A stretch of DNA of 64,000 nucleotides from assembly GCA_038503075.1 (NCBI GenBank), contig JBCAML010000016.1, positions 1,426,001 through 1,490,000 of the forward strand, in the 5' to 3' direction. The notes below the pieces were generated by a model. That model saw only the letters and a list, made by a program, of their open reading frames with translations. It did no database searches and had not been told where the DNA came from. Made by a program: the position numbers and the translations under genes. The DNA is from Gyromitra esculenta. Its lineage: Eukaryota > Ascomycota > Pezizomycetes > Pezizales > Discinaceae. The stretch's first letter is position 1. Each line of letters begins with the position of its first letter. Below, piece after piece: positions 12,192 through 22,410 of the stretch.

Positions 12192-13910
12192 ATGCCCCTC
12201 TCCAGCCCCCCCAACGAGCTCCTCCTCCAAATCACCGACTGCCTCCACCGCCGAGACCTCAGCTCCCTCCTCCGCACCAGCCGCCGTCTCAAAGCCCTCC
12301 TAAATACCCTCCCTCCTCTACGACTACATATACAGACATGAATCTATGTATAGTCCGCCTCGCACTCGAGAAGGCGCGTAATCCTACCGGGGAGGACGAT
12401 GGACGCAATCCATCGCTGGATCTGGCTGGCTGCGATGAGTGGACGCGTTCACGTCCTGAAACAGCTGCTCGCGACAGGCGCAGATATGGACCCGGCTAAG
12501 AGGCCTCCGGCGCTGCTTTAGGCGGTGGATGAGGGTTGGTTTTGTGGGGTGCGATAGCGAAGTTGCTGCTGGTGAAGTATTCTAATAGTGGATTTGTGCC
12601 GGGGACACACTCAAGGATACTACTGGTCATGGACATGATATAGTAGCGATGACGCTGCTGGACAAGAGTAGGGCGCGGGTATCACATCTACAGACGGAAG
12701 TTGGGGGGCTGTGTTGCATTGCGCCTACATTTATCGATCAGGAGAATGCTGGAGGTGAAGAAGCGGCGGCTATGAATGATCTACCAGACTGTATCGCGTT
12801 CTGCAGCTCCAGCAGCAAACCCATCCCCCTCGCTCGCTGTTTCCGCCCTAACCAGTCCGTGTGACCGGGAAAAACTCCGCTGCATTACTCTACTCTACGT
12901 TGCTACTAAAGGTCTGGCAGAAGCTGTATTAGCCCTGATGGAGAAACCCTTTGCAATGCCAGTCACCGCCCACAGCAACCTTTAGAACACCATCCAACAC
13001 ACCGGAGACCCATAGAAAACCCCTATTATTTCTAGTTTCTGCAAGGTATGGCAACTATCCAGGCGCGCTGTATCTCTACGCTGTAGCTATACCTCGCTCA
13101 AACCAAACCAAACAAAGTCCAGAAAAAATTTAAAAAAATACACACCTACCAAGGGAGGCCTCCCCCATTGCTGAATACGTCTATTTACCTAGTTTATCCA
13201 CACACGCACCCTAAGAATACCAAACTCTAGTAAGCAGACACAGCGCGGTGGCACCGCGCGCACGCGAATGTATGTTTTAGGCAGAGATTTCCGTGCGTCT
13301 CTAGCTGTGCTCAGTGCTGGATGGTGCTCTGAAGATTGTTGTGGCTAGTGACTGGCATTGGGGAGATATCCCCGTCCTGATGGAATATAGCGCGGACGCT
13401 GTGATACATAGTGACGTCAGTATGACGTCTTGCATTACGGTAGCTACATACGACTGGCTGGATCTTGAATTACCAGCGTTATTACTACTTCGCAGGAACC
13501 GCGGAGGAAGGTTGGGGGGTGGTTGATGATAGTGGTGTTGGGGCTAGGCCGTTACGTTTAGCGGGGCTTCGTGGGGATGGGAAGCGGTGCGGATGTTGAC
13601 GCGGGGAGGGGGGGGTGGATGTAGATACTTACGGGCATGGGAGAATGGCACTACATGAGGCTGCTGCGGCAGCGGGGAGGGAGGCGGTGTTGCGGTGGAT
13701 GCTGGGGCGGATGTGCATATGAGGGATGGAGAGAGGAGGGCGCTGATGTGTTTGGTAGTTAGTGAGGGAGAGGGAGTGGAAGTGGAGGGGGTGGTGGAGA
13801 TCGTGCTGGGGGGCGGGGGCGAATCTGAGATTGCTTGGTCCGGATGGGAGGCCGCCATTAAAGGTTGCGAAGAAGGCGAGGAGGGGGTGTTGGGTATTTT
13901 GAAGAAATGA
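12192..13910 (+). pseudogene. Decayed F-box/ankyrin-repeat gene
   Basis: The ATG at 12192 begins an F-box-like helix pair (NELLLQITDCLHRRDLSSLL then SRRLKALLNT) of the kind seen at the N-terminus of fungal F-box/ankyrin proteins. The frame stops after 48 codons. Shifting frame around 12308 continues with a YDYIYRHE-like segment, and ankyrin-like pieces follow in changing frames: IWLAAMSGRVHVLKQLLATG near 12425 and GHGRMALHEAAAAAGREAVL near 13633. The last open piece (to 13910) ends IAWSGWEAAIKGCEEGEEG, like a terminal ankyrin cap. Stops and frameshifts separate the pieces and no consensus introns join them. I infer a dead member of a multigene F-box/ankyrin family. Confidence 0.65.
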
Positions 13911-14943
13911 TGGGATGGGAAGGGAGAGATGTGTGGGTTTGCTTTTGGCGTTGTGGGCGGTTATTTAGACGCTAGAAGAGATATGCGTGTAACCCAATAT
14001 CCGAGTGAGAAATCGTGAATGCTACTCCTTTTACGAGACCGGCGGTGCAGTCAATGATTAGTAGTACTAAACTGAGAAAAATGGCTTCATACCACACAGG
14101 GCCTGCTTGGATGCCATTCGCAGATATCGGAGAGATATATTCCTCGCAAAGCAGTAACACTGCAGGGCCAACTACAACCTCCCAGCCACCACTTCAACAG
14201 CGACATGGTAGAAACATCACCGTGGACTTGGTCACTCTCGCGGTGGATGTGGGGATAGCTAAATGCTAAAGTCGGCAGCCTCGACACCAGACCCAGCTTA
14301 TTACTAAAGTCTAGCAGTAAGTAGGCGTGCGAATCAACCTCTAAAGAACAAACAGAACAAGCAAGCCCTCCACCAGCCATCATGCCATCCCCAACTGTCT
14401 CTAATGTCTCGGAATATATCTCGATACTAACCCCCCTTAGCGAGGCCATAGCCGTGGTGTATCCTTGTCACTAACTGAGTGATTACTAATAATACTGTTT
14501 GTGCAGTAGACATATCTATTATATACGAAGAACCGCTGGCTCAGCATCAGACTCTGATACCTGGAGATATTTACCAGGACAGCACTCTGCCCTTCCGTCC
14601 TACCCCTAACACGATACCAGTCCCTATTCCCATCAGCCAGTGACGATGGGCGATAAAAGCCATCTCGACAGGGATTCCCCCCGCCTACTCCAAAACCAGA
14701 AAGACATTAATATATACACCCCAAGACTGCATTCTATTCCCCGGAATGCTCGCCCAATCTCCCCGAATCTGCCTAATGTTGTAGTGAAATCTGGCCCCAC
14801 GAGCAATCACTCGGCATTGCGGCCAGTTAATAACCTGGTTACGGCCAAACACGCCTGAGACACGGTTTTACAACACCTTGGCCAGTTCGCACGATAAAGA
14901 CCACCGCAGCCAGCCGCCGTGTGTCGCCTCACCAACAACAGCC
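13911..14943. other. Intergenic between ankyrin relic and paraoxonase-like gene
   Basis: Overlapping short frames on both strands show no recognisable features. Confidence 0.5.
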
Positions 14944-16327
14944 ATGGCCGCGAAACTCATCGTCCTCCCCGCAATCGCCGTATTCATAGGCAAGCACTCC
15001 TCCCCCCCCGCTCAGCTGCGTCGCTAACAATGCAATCCCCCAGGCCTCGCGCAGGTCGCATTCCCCCATCTGTCGCGGAGCGCGACCCTGATGGGCCTCC
15101 GTCGCGATAATGCGCACTTCACATCGCCCGCCTACACCAGCACGCTCGACCAAATCTGCGCGCTGCAGCACGCCGACAAGTTCCTCGGCTGCGAAGACAT
15201 GCACCTCGTCGAGATCGGCGAGAAAACGATGGTCTTCGCAACCTGTCTGAGCGACTACGCCAACCGCCCGCGCGTCCTCTCCTCCGACCGCGGCGCGCAC
15301 TCCGCGCGCCTGCGAGCGGGCGCAGCGGTCCCCGGCGACAAGATCTACCGCTGGGACCTCGACACCGACGAGGTCGTCGAGCTGGGACTGGTCGGCTTCC
15401 CCGGCGGCGAGAGCGCGGCGGACAGATCGTTCCACGGAATGGACATCAACCACTTCCGGGACGGGTCGATGACGCTGTACGTCATCAACCACCGCGTCAA
15501 CGGCAGCGTCGTCGAGAAGTTCTCGCACCACCCGAAGCTCAGCGTGCTCGACCACATCGCCACCATCCCCGCCCCCGCGGACCTGCGCTTCCCGAACGAC
15601 ATCTACACCGTCCCGCACCTGGACTACCTCAGCGCGTTCTACGTCACGGACGACCACAGACACGCCACGGGGCCGATGCGGCTCGTCGAGGACTACACCC
15701 GGCGGCCGTGGTCCAGCGTGCACTACTACTCGACAAAGACGGGGTGGAAGCTCGCGATGGACAAGGTTGCGGGCGCGAACGGCATCACGGGGAACAAGAT
15801 GCTGCCGGCGCAGGTCTATGTCTCGGCGCTGCTCGACGGGGAGATCATTGTTGCGAACGAGGACCCGCTGGACCCAGGGACACTCAAGGAGCAGCAGAGG
15901 ATCCCGCTAGGCTTCATGGGCGATAATCCGTCGCTGACTGTGTCGGGCGCGAGCTTGTTCATTGCGGGCCATCCGGCGCCGCAGCGGCTTGCGAGGCACT
16001 TCGCGGACCCGAAGAAGCATGCGGGGGGCTCGATGGTGGCGCGGATTAGTACGCGGCAGCTGGGGTCGGCGTTTTTTGGCGAGAAGGGAGGGTATACTAG
16101 TACACCGATGGTGGAGGAAGTGTTGGTGGATGTTGAAGGGCGGTGGATCACTGCGAGTACTACGGCGGTGTTTAGGGAGAAGGACCGCGGGACTGGCGAT
16201 CTGTATGTTACTGGCTTGACCAGCCAGGGTGAGTGCGCTTCTGCGAGTCGTGATGGTTTTGAGGTGCTGGACTGACAGCCCGTATGTGGCGCGAACAGGG
16301 ATATTGAAATGCAAAAACATCAAGTAG
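14944..16327 (+). CDS. Paraoxonase/arylesterase-like calcium-dependent hydrolase
   Basis: This belongs to the serum paraoxonase (PON) family of six-bladed beta-propeller lactonases/arylesterases. Exons are 14944-14989, 15044-16228 and 16299-16327 (419 aa). The first intron (14990-15043) has a GC donor (G|GCAAGC) and a CAG acceptor; the join reads AVFIG|LAQVAFPHL and completes an N-terminal hydrophobic segment like the retained signal of PON enzymes. The second intron (70 nt, GTGAGT) restores the terminal TSQG|ILKCKNIK. Residues matching calcium or catalytic positions of PON1 are visible: Glu66-Asp67 (GCEDMHL), His146 (FHGMDI), Asn200-Asp201 (FPNDIY), Asn260 (GANGIT) and the GDNPS motif. The protein is probably secretory-pathway or membrane-anchored. 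Coding GC is high compared with the flanks. Substrate is unknown. Confidence 0.92.
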
Positions 16328-18064
16328 ACGAGCCCGCCGAGGGGCGCATCAGACCAGACCGTAGGATGAAAAAGTGGATTTTATGTAGCAAATTACGAAG
16401 TATGAATTACACGTTTATATCCAGTCCCTCCCTGCCATAACCAACCTTCGTGTTGAGTGTGTCTGGTGGGTGAGTGGATAAATAAATAAATAGACATGCA
16501 ATACCGAGTGACCCTTCATGACCAGCAACCACCCATCCATCCAAAGCTGTAACACACCACCACCTCCTTCAGTCTATTTCTGTATTATTACTATTATTCC
16601 CCCCCGTCTCTTCGCAATATACCGTCCGACGTAAAAAAAACCACGGTCGGTAATTAATTTATACCCCCCCCCCCTGGTAGCCGCTTGCCGGTTTTCGGAA
16701 AACCGGCCAAATGCCCCCGCGATCGCGGCCCGGCGTAGGAACGGAGATGTGGCCTTATCCAGTCCGCGAATGGCCATCTTATGCAGCGAGCGAGGGGAGA
16801 GACCTGGGAGTATACATGCACATGTACTTTAGAGCCTTGTTTCATGTAGTGTATGATTAATCTATCTATCTATCTATCTTGTTTCATGTACCGCTAGACG
16901 AGCCACGGGGGGAGGACTGTTTTATGTATAATGTTTACCCGATCCAGAGGCGGGAAACGAATCAAGGGTGCTGGTTGGGTATAGCACTCTACTGTGTCCT
17001 AATCCTAATCAACGGAATTGAAGGGGCGACGGTTATTGTAGAGATGCGATGAGCGTAGCTATCTTTGATCTCACCGAATCAGACTCCCTTGACGTGTGCT
17101 CGGGGACGATACTAGCGTTCTCAGACGTTTCTCAGACGTTTTCTCACGAATAGCTACTTACACAGCGCAAACACTCGCTGCTCACAGCCGATTGATCTAC
17201 GCCTACCCAGTACTGTGCCTGCCTCTATCCTCCCACCTAGCTAATGGTCCACCCCCAGAACCCATGAAATTAGAGGCCTAACCCCACCCTAGCCCATCTC
17301 ACAGTCAGTCCATCACTCAAGGACTTCCGAGTGATGTCTCATGTACAACCACCACCCACCCACCCCGACAACCGAGCATCGCCGAGGGAAGATCTTGGAT
17401 CAACAGTTCAACATCTGCCTGATGCAGAATAGGCAATTTGGAGATGCAGGCCGTGTTCATGGGACTCGCTAATGTATCTGGCGGACGGATGAAATGTGAA
17501 ACGTGGTGTGTAGATCTGTGGGCAGCCAACGCGTCACGGCGCAGGGATGGCGTAGGCGAGGGATGCAGTCAGCGATATACCGTGGGTGGAGAGTGGCGGG
17601 TAGGGTAGGTAGGGTTGGGGATGGGATGGATGGGTGGATGGATGGATTGGCCCCGAGCGGCCGAGATTCATTGGGTACGCGGCCTTGGGTAGGGATCTGA
17701 TATGGTAATCTGTTGCGGGAGACTCCGTTGGGTGGTAATAGGGTAGTAAACTGGAAATTGGCAGCTACGTAGACAGGACATGACAGGTATCGCGATATAT
17801 ATATGGATTTGGATTTGACTAGACAGAGTAACATTATGGTAGATCGAGGACTTTATAAACTGCTGTTTTTCCCTCTGTATTTGTTTTCCGGTTCTTCAGC
17901 CAGCTCATCTCCACTTTCACTGCTTTTTCACTTTCTCTTAAGCTTTCGCTTTCGCTTTATTACATTCATTAAGTACGTCTCCCACTCCCACCCCCAGACA
18001 ATACTCCAATTTTCTAATAACCCCACCAGAGACTGTGCCAGTCCACGTCACCACTACCTTCACC
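16328..18064. other. Intergenic, upstream of PSG-repeat gene
   Basis: A (TCTA)n run lies at about 16858-16878 and a GGAT/GGGT-rich stretch at about 17580-17650. A TATA-like run (GATATATATATGG) lies near 17791. The downstream gene's probable 5'UTR intron is listed separately. No protein gene is supported. Confidence 0.5.
17973..18029 (+). other. Probable 5'UTR intron of the PSG-repeat gene
   Basis: There is a GTACGT donor at 17973, a CTAATAAC branch-like site near 18014 and an ACCAG acceptor ending at 18029. These make a 57-nt intron with the same features as the coding introns here. It ends 35 nt before the ATG at 18065. Confidence 0.45.
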
Positions 18065-18475
18065 ATGCAATTCCAATTCCTCCACCTCGCCGCCATCCTT
18101 CTCGCCGCCCTAGTTGGCGCCATCCCAGTCCCACAATACGAGGCCGCCCCGACTGGAACCTTCCCATCTGGCATTGCTCCCTCTGGAGCCATCCCGTCCG
18201 GCGGTGCAGCACCTAGCCACCACCACCCCTCTGGCGCCATCCCATCCGGCGTCTTTCCGTCTGGCGCCTTCCCGTCTGGCGCACACCCAACTGGCCACCA
18301 TGAACACCCCCACCACCACTCCGGTCCTGCGCCAACCGGTGTTGTGCCCTCTGGCGCCGGCGGGGCTGCTGCTGCTGCTCCTACGTCGTTCGGTATGTTC
18401 CCGGGACACGGTGGACAGGGCGGAGTGAGGTTTTCTTCGACGGCTGCGGCGGTGCCGACTGCTACCGCTGTTTAA
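18065..18475 (+). CDS. Small secreted Pro-Ser-Gly/His-rich repeat protein
   Basis: The protein has 136 aa in one exon. I chose the ATG at 18065 rather than the in-frame one at 18035 because it has a CACC context and directly starts a signal peptide (MQFQFLHLAAILLAALVGA, cleavage probably before IPVPQ). The mature part is built from about ten short units of the form x-PSG or x-PTG (FPSG, APSG, IPSG, HPSG, VFPSG, AFPSG, HPTG, APTG, VPSG), interrupted by two histidine clusters (SHHHPSG and HHEHPHHH). It ends in an Ala/Thr/Ser-rich tail. It has no cysteines, no obvious GPI signal and no known domain. It is likely extracellular, perhaps wall-associated or metal-binding through histidine; both roles are inference. 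Confidence 0.8.
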   Translation: MQFQFLHLAAILLAALVGAIPVPQYEAAPTGTFPSGIAPSGAIPSGGAAPSHHHPSGAIPSGVFPSGAFPSGAHPTGHHEHPHHHSGPAPTGVVPSGAGGAAAAAPTSFGMFPGHGGQGGVRFSSTAAAVPTATAV

Positions 18476-21400
18476 AAGCTTGTAGGTGGATAGGGGGGTG
18501 GATAGCAGGTAGATAGAAGGTGGTCGTGGGTGGCTGTGGTGGTTTCTGTTGCGAGCTTTCTTTGTAAGAAGGCAGCGGAGGGTTTGGCTGGCCTGTATAT
18601 TATTGTTGTTGTTGTTCTTGTTGCTGCTGTTTCTATAGCTGGCTCTAGTAGTCGAAATATATCCTTTGAAGTTGGTCTTGGTTCATGGTGGTTCGTGGTG
18701 GTGTGGCTTAGGAGTGGTTTCCAAGTTAGGTCTCTGATTTACCGTGAGATCCTTAGCGTGGTTCCTAGTATCCGCGGGCGGGTGATCGCGTGTGATTCGA
18801 GTGACAATTCCTAAGATAAAGTTGACCTTCCGTTCATGCCTTTGGTCTGGCCGCTCGGATAGTCTAGCTCGGGTACTGGCCAGCAGCCAAACCTAGAATC
18901 TGTAATTCAAATTTAGAAGATATCGTTAACCTATAGCCCACTGTTGTAGTGACCAACCTCTATGCTCTATCAGTTTAGTCGGGTGATTAATTGATAGCAT
19001 CTATACTGACCGAGCATCATAACCTAATGGCTGAATGTATCGAATGAAATAGTTAAAATTGGAATTAATTCATGGTGGTCGACGAGACATCCGAGTGATC
19101 TGATGTGAGTATTATTGTTTTTTCCCACTACCATTAATCGGCTGACCGCTGCCGGGAAGCATCTAATCAAGGAGAGTCTATTCCTCCTATCATTAATGTC
19201 CTCGAAGCCTAGCCAATCCCAAAGAACCGTAGCCCGAGGAACCGTAACATTCGTCAGACCCTTAGGTCTTGCTGCTAGGTAATGCACTAGACAGCAACGA
19301 CGTCTACACTCTCATCTTTTACTATCCCGAGGAAGTGCTCAGAGGCATCTCTGCAATATTTCACCAGAACAACGGCAATCAAGCCGAATGAGCTTCCCCG
19401 CAGCATCAAGCCAAAAGTCATACGACGTATTCGCGTATTCGCTGCTAATTGCAGTCCGCTTAAAGCCCTAGAAATACCTGCTTGCTCCGGTGCGAATCAA
19501 ATAGTCGCGGTAGGCGCCGAGCAGCAATATCAAGTAGGCACTGTGATCACATTTCTCCGTCGTATGTACTCTACTCGATGCATGCAGCTGGCACGGCTCA
19601 TGCACCGTCAACTTTATTTCGCGAGGGGTCCAGTCCAGCCTTGGTTGATCGAGGCGCATAGGGATATGTGGCTCGATCGAGAAATGCAGGTTTGTTAAGG
19701 CGTACGGCCCTTTTCAGAAACCGCAAAGGATAGGGTACAAGGATAGGGCGCCATGTACCAGAGTCGCCACATGCACAGGCCAACAGAGTGGCTTGGACGC
19801 AGAAAAAAAAAGCCAATCCATGACAACGTGGGTTTCATTGACTGTGTCGTGCCGTCCTGCTGCTATCGTAATGGTTAGAGCAACAGTATTTGTCAAGGCG
19901 ACAGTCGCGAATACCAATAAGCGCTATGCATGCGAGCTGCTATATATGAGGGCTCGGACGCGTAAGACGGGTATGTGCGATGCCAAGATGTACTTTAGAG
20001 TGCTGACAGAAACATCCAGGTGACTGCGTTACCTGGGAGGCACTGTCTCCAGGCGCTTGTCTATATGTCCGCTGCTGCTCTATGGAATGGAGAGTACGTG
20101 TGGCGCAGTCCAAACTTTATTTTAATGTGCCACCTTAGCCGGTTGTTTACTCTTGCTGAAACACACAATATTTGAAACTAGCTATCTTAACTGCGCCCAC
20201 TGTCACAGATTGTGAAGATGGAGGATACTTTTTAAACCACCGTGATAGGTAGAGCAATACTCAGAGGCCTACTCGCCTCAAGCACGCGGTCTTGCGGATA
20301 TGGGTCTAGTATATACTTGCCGCCTGTACGGTACGTGGGTTCATACATGCATAGGTACATGTACAGTCGTGTAAGAAAAGTCTTGACACCCCAGTGGCTG
20401 TCTCGCTAGTTAGGTGGGGTGTCAAGACTTTTCTTACACGACTGTACTGTCCCGTAGAACTGCAATGCAATAACGGTATGGTAGCCCCCACCCCACAGCG
20501 GCGAATATCCCCAAATCCAAGGCGGCCACACTCTCTATAAACACATATGGTACTTCTAGACCGACATCTGCCTAGACATATGTATGTGTGTGCAGGATCA
20601 AGCTACAGGTAAGTATCATTACTCTAAATTTCTCATACATTCCCCCCACCCGATACAGGTAAAATATCCAGAAAGCACGATCCTAGTAATGGCGATTTGT
20701 CATGGTGTAAGTCAGAGATTCATCATCCGCGATGTGTTGGTGAGCATCCACAGTGGGTATTATGGAAAATAAGCTTTCTGATCAACTAGGGCTGAGATAC
20801 CGCAGTGGAGATTTGGAGTAGTAAGCCTGTAATACCGCACCGTGAGGGTTTATCTCCAGACTCCACTGTATCAGCGATTAGAAGAATATTTGACTAATGG
20901 GGGAGAGCTGCGCCTCGGATCTCTGCCGAGCGACAAGCAAATTAATGGAGGACCATCGCTAATAATAGGCGACAAGCCCTTGGCGGAAGTCGCTATCCTG
21001 GTTAGTTTCAGACAAGACTTACCTATTCTGGTAATTGTCTATTTTTGCGCTTGGCAGAGCAGCCACGGCCACTCAGAACGAGAGTCTGCCCATGTCCAGT
21101 GGCCAAGCTTTCTTTCTTTCTTGGAGGTTAACGTTTGGGACTGAAATAACTAGACGGAATCCCTGTACGTAGCAGCGTAGTTACGGACGATTCAATTTTG
21201 GGTATCCACACAAAACCGCAGGAAGACTTGTGATTTCCTCACTAGCTATGTTTTTTCCCACGCGCCTGTTCCCGATATTACCGATAACCGTGGAGTGGGC
21301 TGGGTGACACTGTCAGATCTGACGGGAAGTGGAAAGTGGGAACTGTATAAGTTGAGATCTTTCTCCCACCTGTTCTATTCTATCCTCCCAGTATTCTACT

Positions 21401-21521
21401 CGCAGTTTATATCACGGTCTTGTTTATTGGGGATTCAGTGCAATCTCAGAAATCACCTTGCTACATACCTGTTTTACATTAGCAAAGCCCTAATTACTTT
21501 TGTATATCACTTCTGCTCAAT
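18476..21521. other. Intergenic, no gene seen
   Basis: The stretch contains the hairpin element at 20362-20446 and only short unsupported frames. The largest (20842-21144, 100 codons) has no recognisable family. Confidence 0.5.
20362..20446. mobile_element. TA-flanked MITE with perfect 32-bp inverted repeats
   Basis: The arms 20362-20393 and 20415-20446 are exact reverse complements beginning TACAGTCGTGTAAGAAAAGT; only 21 bp separates them. The ends read TA-CAGT...ACTG-TA, as expected for a Tc1/mariner (IS630) superfamily element in its TA target. It is far too small to encode anything and so is non-autonomous. The family is otherwise unassigned. Confidence 0.85.
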
Positions 21522-22410
21522 ATGCAGTTTCTTCGTTCAATTCCCCTTCTCGCCGTTCTACTCTCGGCGGCTGTGAACGCATTCCCCACTGCGTCTCCAG
21601 AGAGTATTTCAGATTTATCAAGTCTAAGCAAAAGAAGTCTCGACGGGCACCAAATAACCGGCTGCGACCTCTCCGGCGCCATTCTCCCCAAAGTCGATGG
21701 TACGCACTCTCTCCTCTCCATCACGAACACTATATCTAACAATATTACCTCTAGGCCCCACCCTTCTTGCCGACCCTGACCCAGGCCTCACACTCACCCG
21801 TGTAGTACTTGGCCGTGGCACCCAGAACTACACCTGCAAGGACTCACTAGACACCACGATCCCCGCCGCCGCGGGCGCAAAAGCCATACTATACGACGCA
21901 TCCTGTCTCGCAGCCTACTACCCATCGCTGCTGCACGAGCTCCCCGACGTCCTCGTCACCGTGTCTGAAAAAATCGAATACTTCGCCGGCGCCGTGTTCC
22001 AGCGGATCGCGCAGGAAGACATCGTTGTGGGCCACCACTACTTCGCGCCGGACTTCAACACCCCCGTCTTCGACTTCCGCTTGAGGGCGTCCCAGAATGG
22101 AATATTTACGGGCGTGAGGGATCAGGCGGTGCCGGCGGCGCTGTTCTCGGCGCTGGGCGGGGCTGCGGATGAGCAGTTTGGTGCGATCGATTGGCTCAGG
22201 CTTAAGGCGATTCCGGGAAAGACGGTGGATTATAAACTGGCTTATAGGGTTCATACTGCGGGTGGGAAGGCGCCGCCGACGTGTAGTGGACGGCCTGCAG
22301 AGTTTACTATTAATTATAGTGCTGAGTATTGTGAGTCCCCCTTCCTTCTCTTACTGCTATTGTTGGGTATTTGGAGTGATGGCTAATTTGACGTAGGGTT
22401 TTATAACTAA
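21522..22410 (+). CDS. Secreted DUF3455-domain protein
   Basis: Exons are 21522-21699, 21755-22330 and 22397-22410 (255 aa). Introns of 55 and 66 nt have GTACGC and GTGAGT donors. The joins give KVDG|PTLLADPDPG and INYSAEY|WFYN. The 14-nt last exon supplies the conserved aromatic ending WFYN of this family. A signal peptide covers residues 1-20 (MQFLRSIPLLAVLLSAAVNA), with a Lys-Arg at 37-38 that could be a Kex2 site. The core shows DUF3455 hallmarks: VVLGRGTQNYTC, AILYDASCLAA, VGHHYF, a ....IDWLRLKAIPG block, YRVHTAGGKAPPTC and the final AEYWFY. The molecular function of DUF3455 is not established; members are abundant small secreted fungal proteins. Confidence 0.92.

Noticed and set aside
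14929..15723. 264-codon minus-strand frame
   Set aside because: It is antisense to the paraoxonase-like exon and is a product of its high GC third positions (Val/Arg/Asp-rich).
18035..18064. Upstream in-frame ATG of the PSG-repeat gene
   Set aside because: It would put ten polar residues before the signal peptide; the 18065 start is cleaner.
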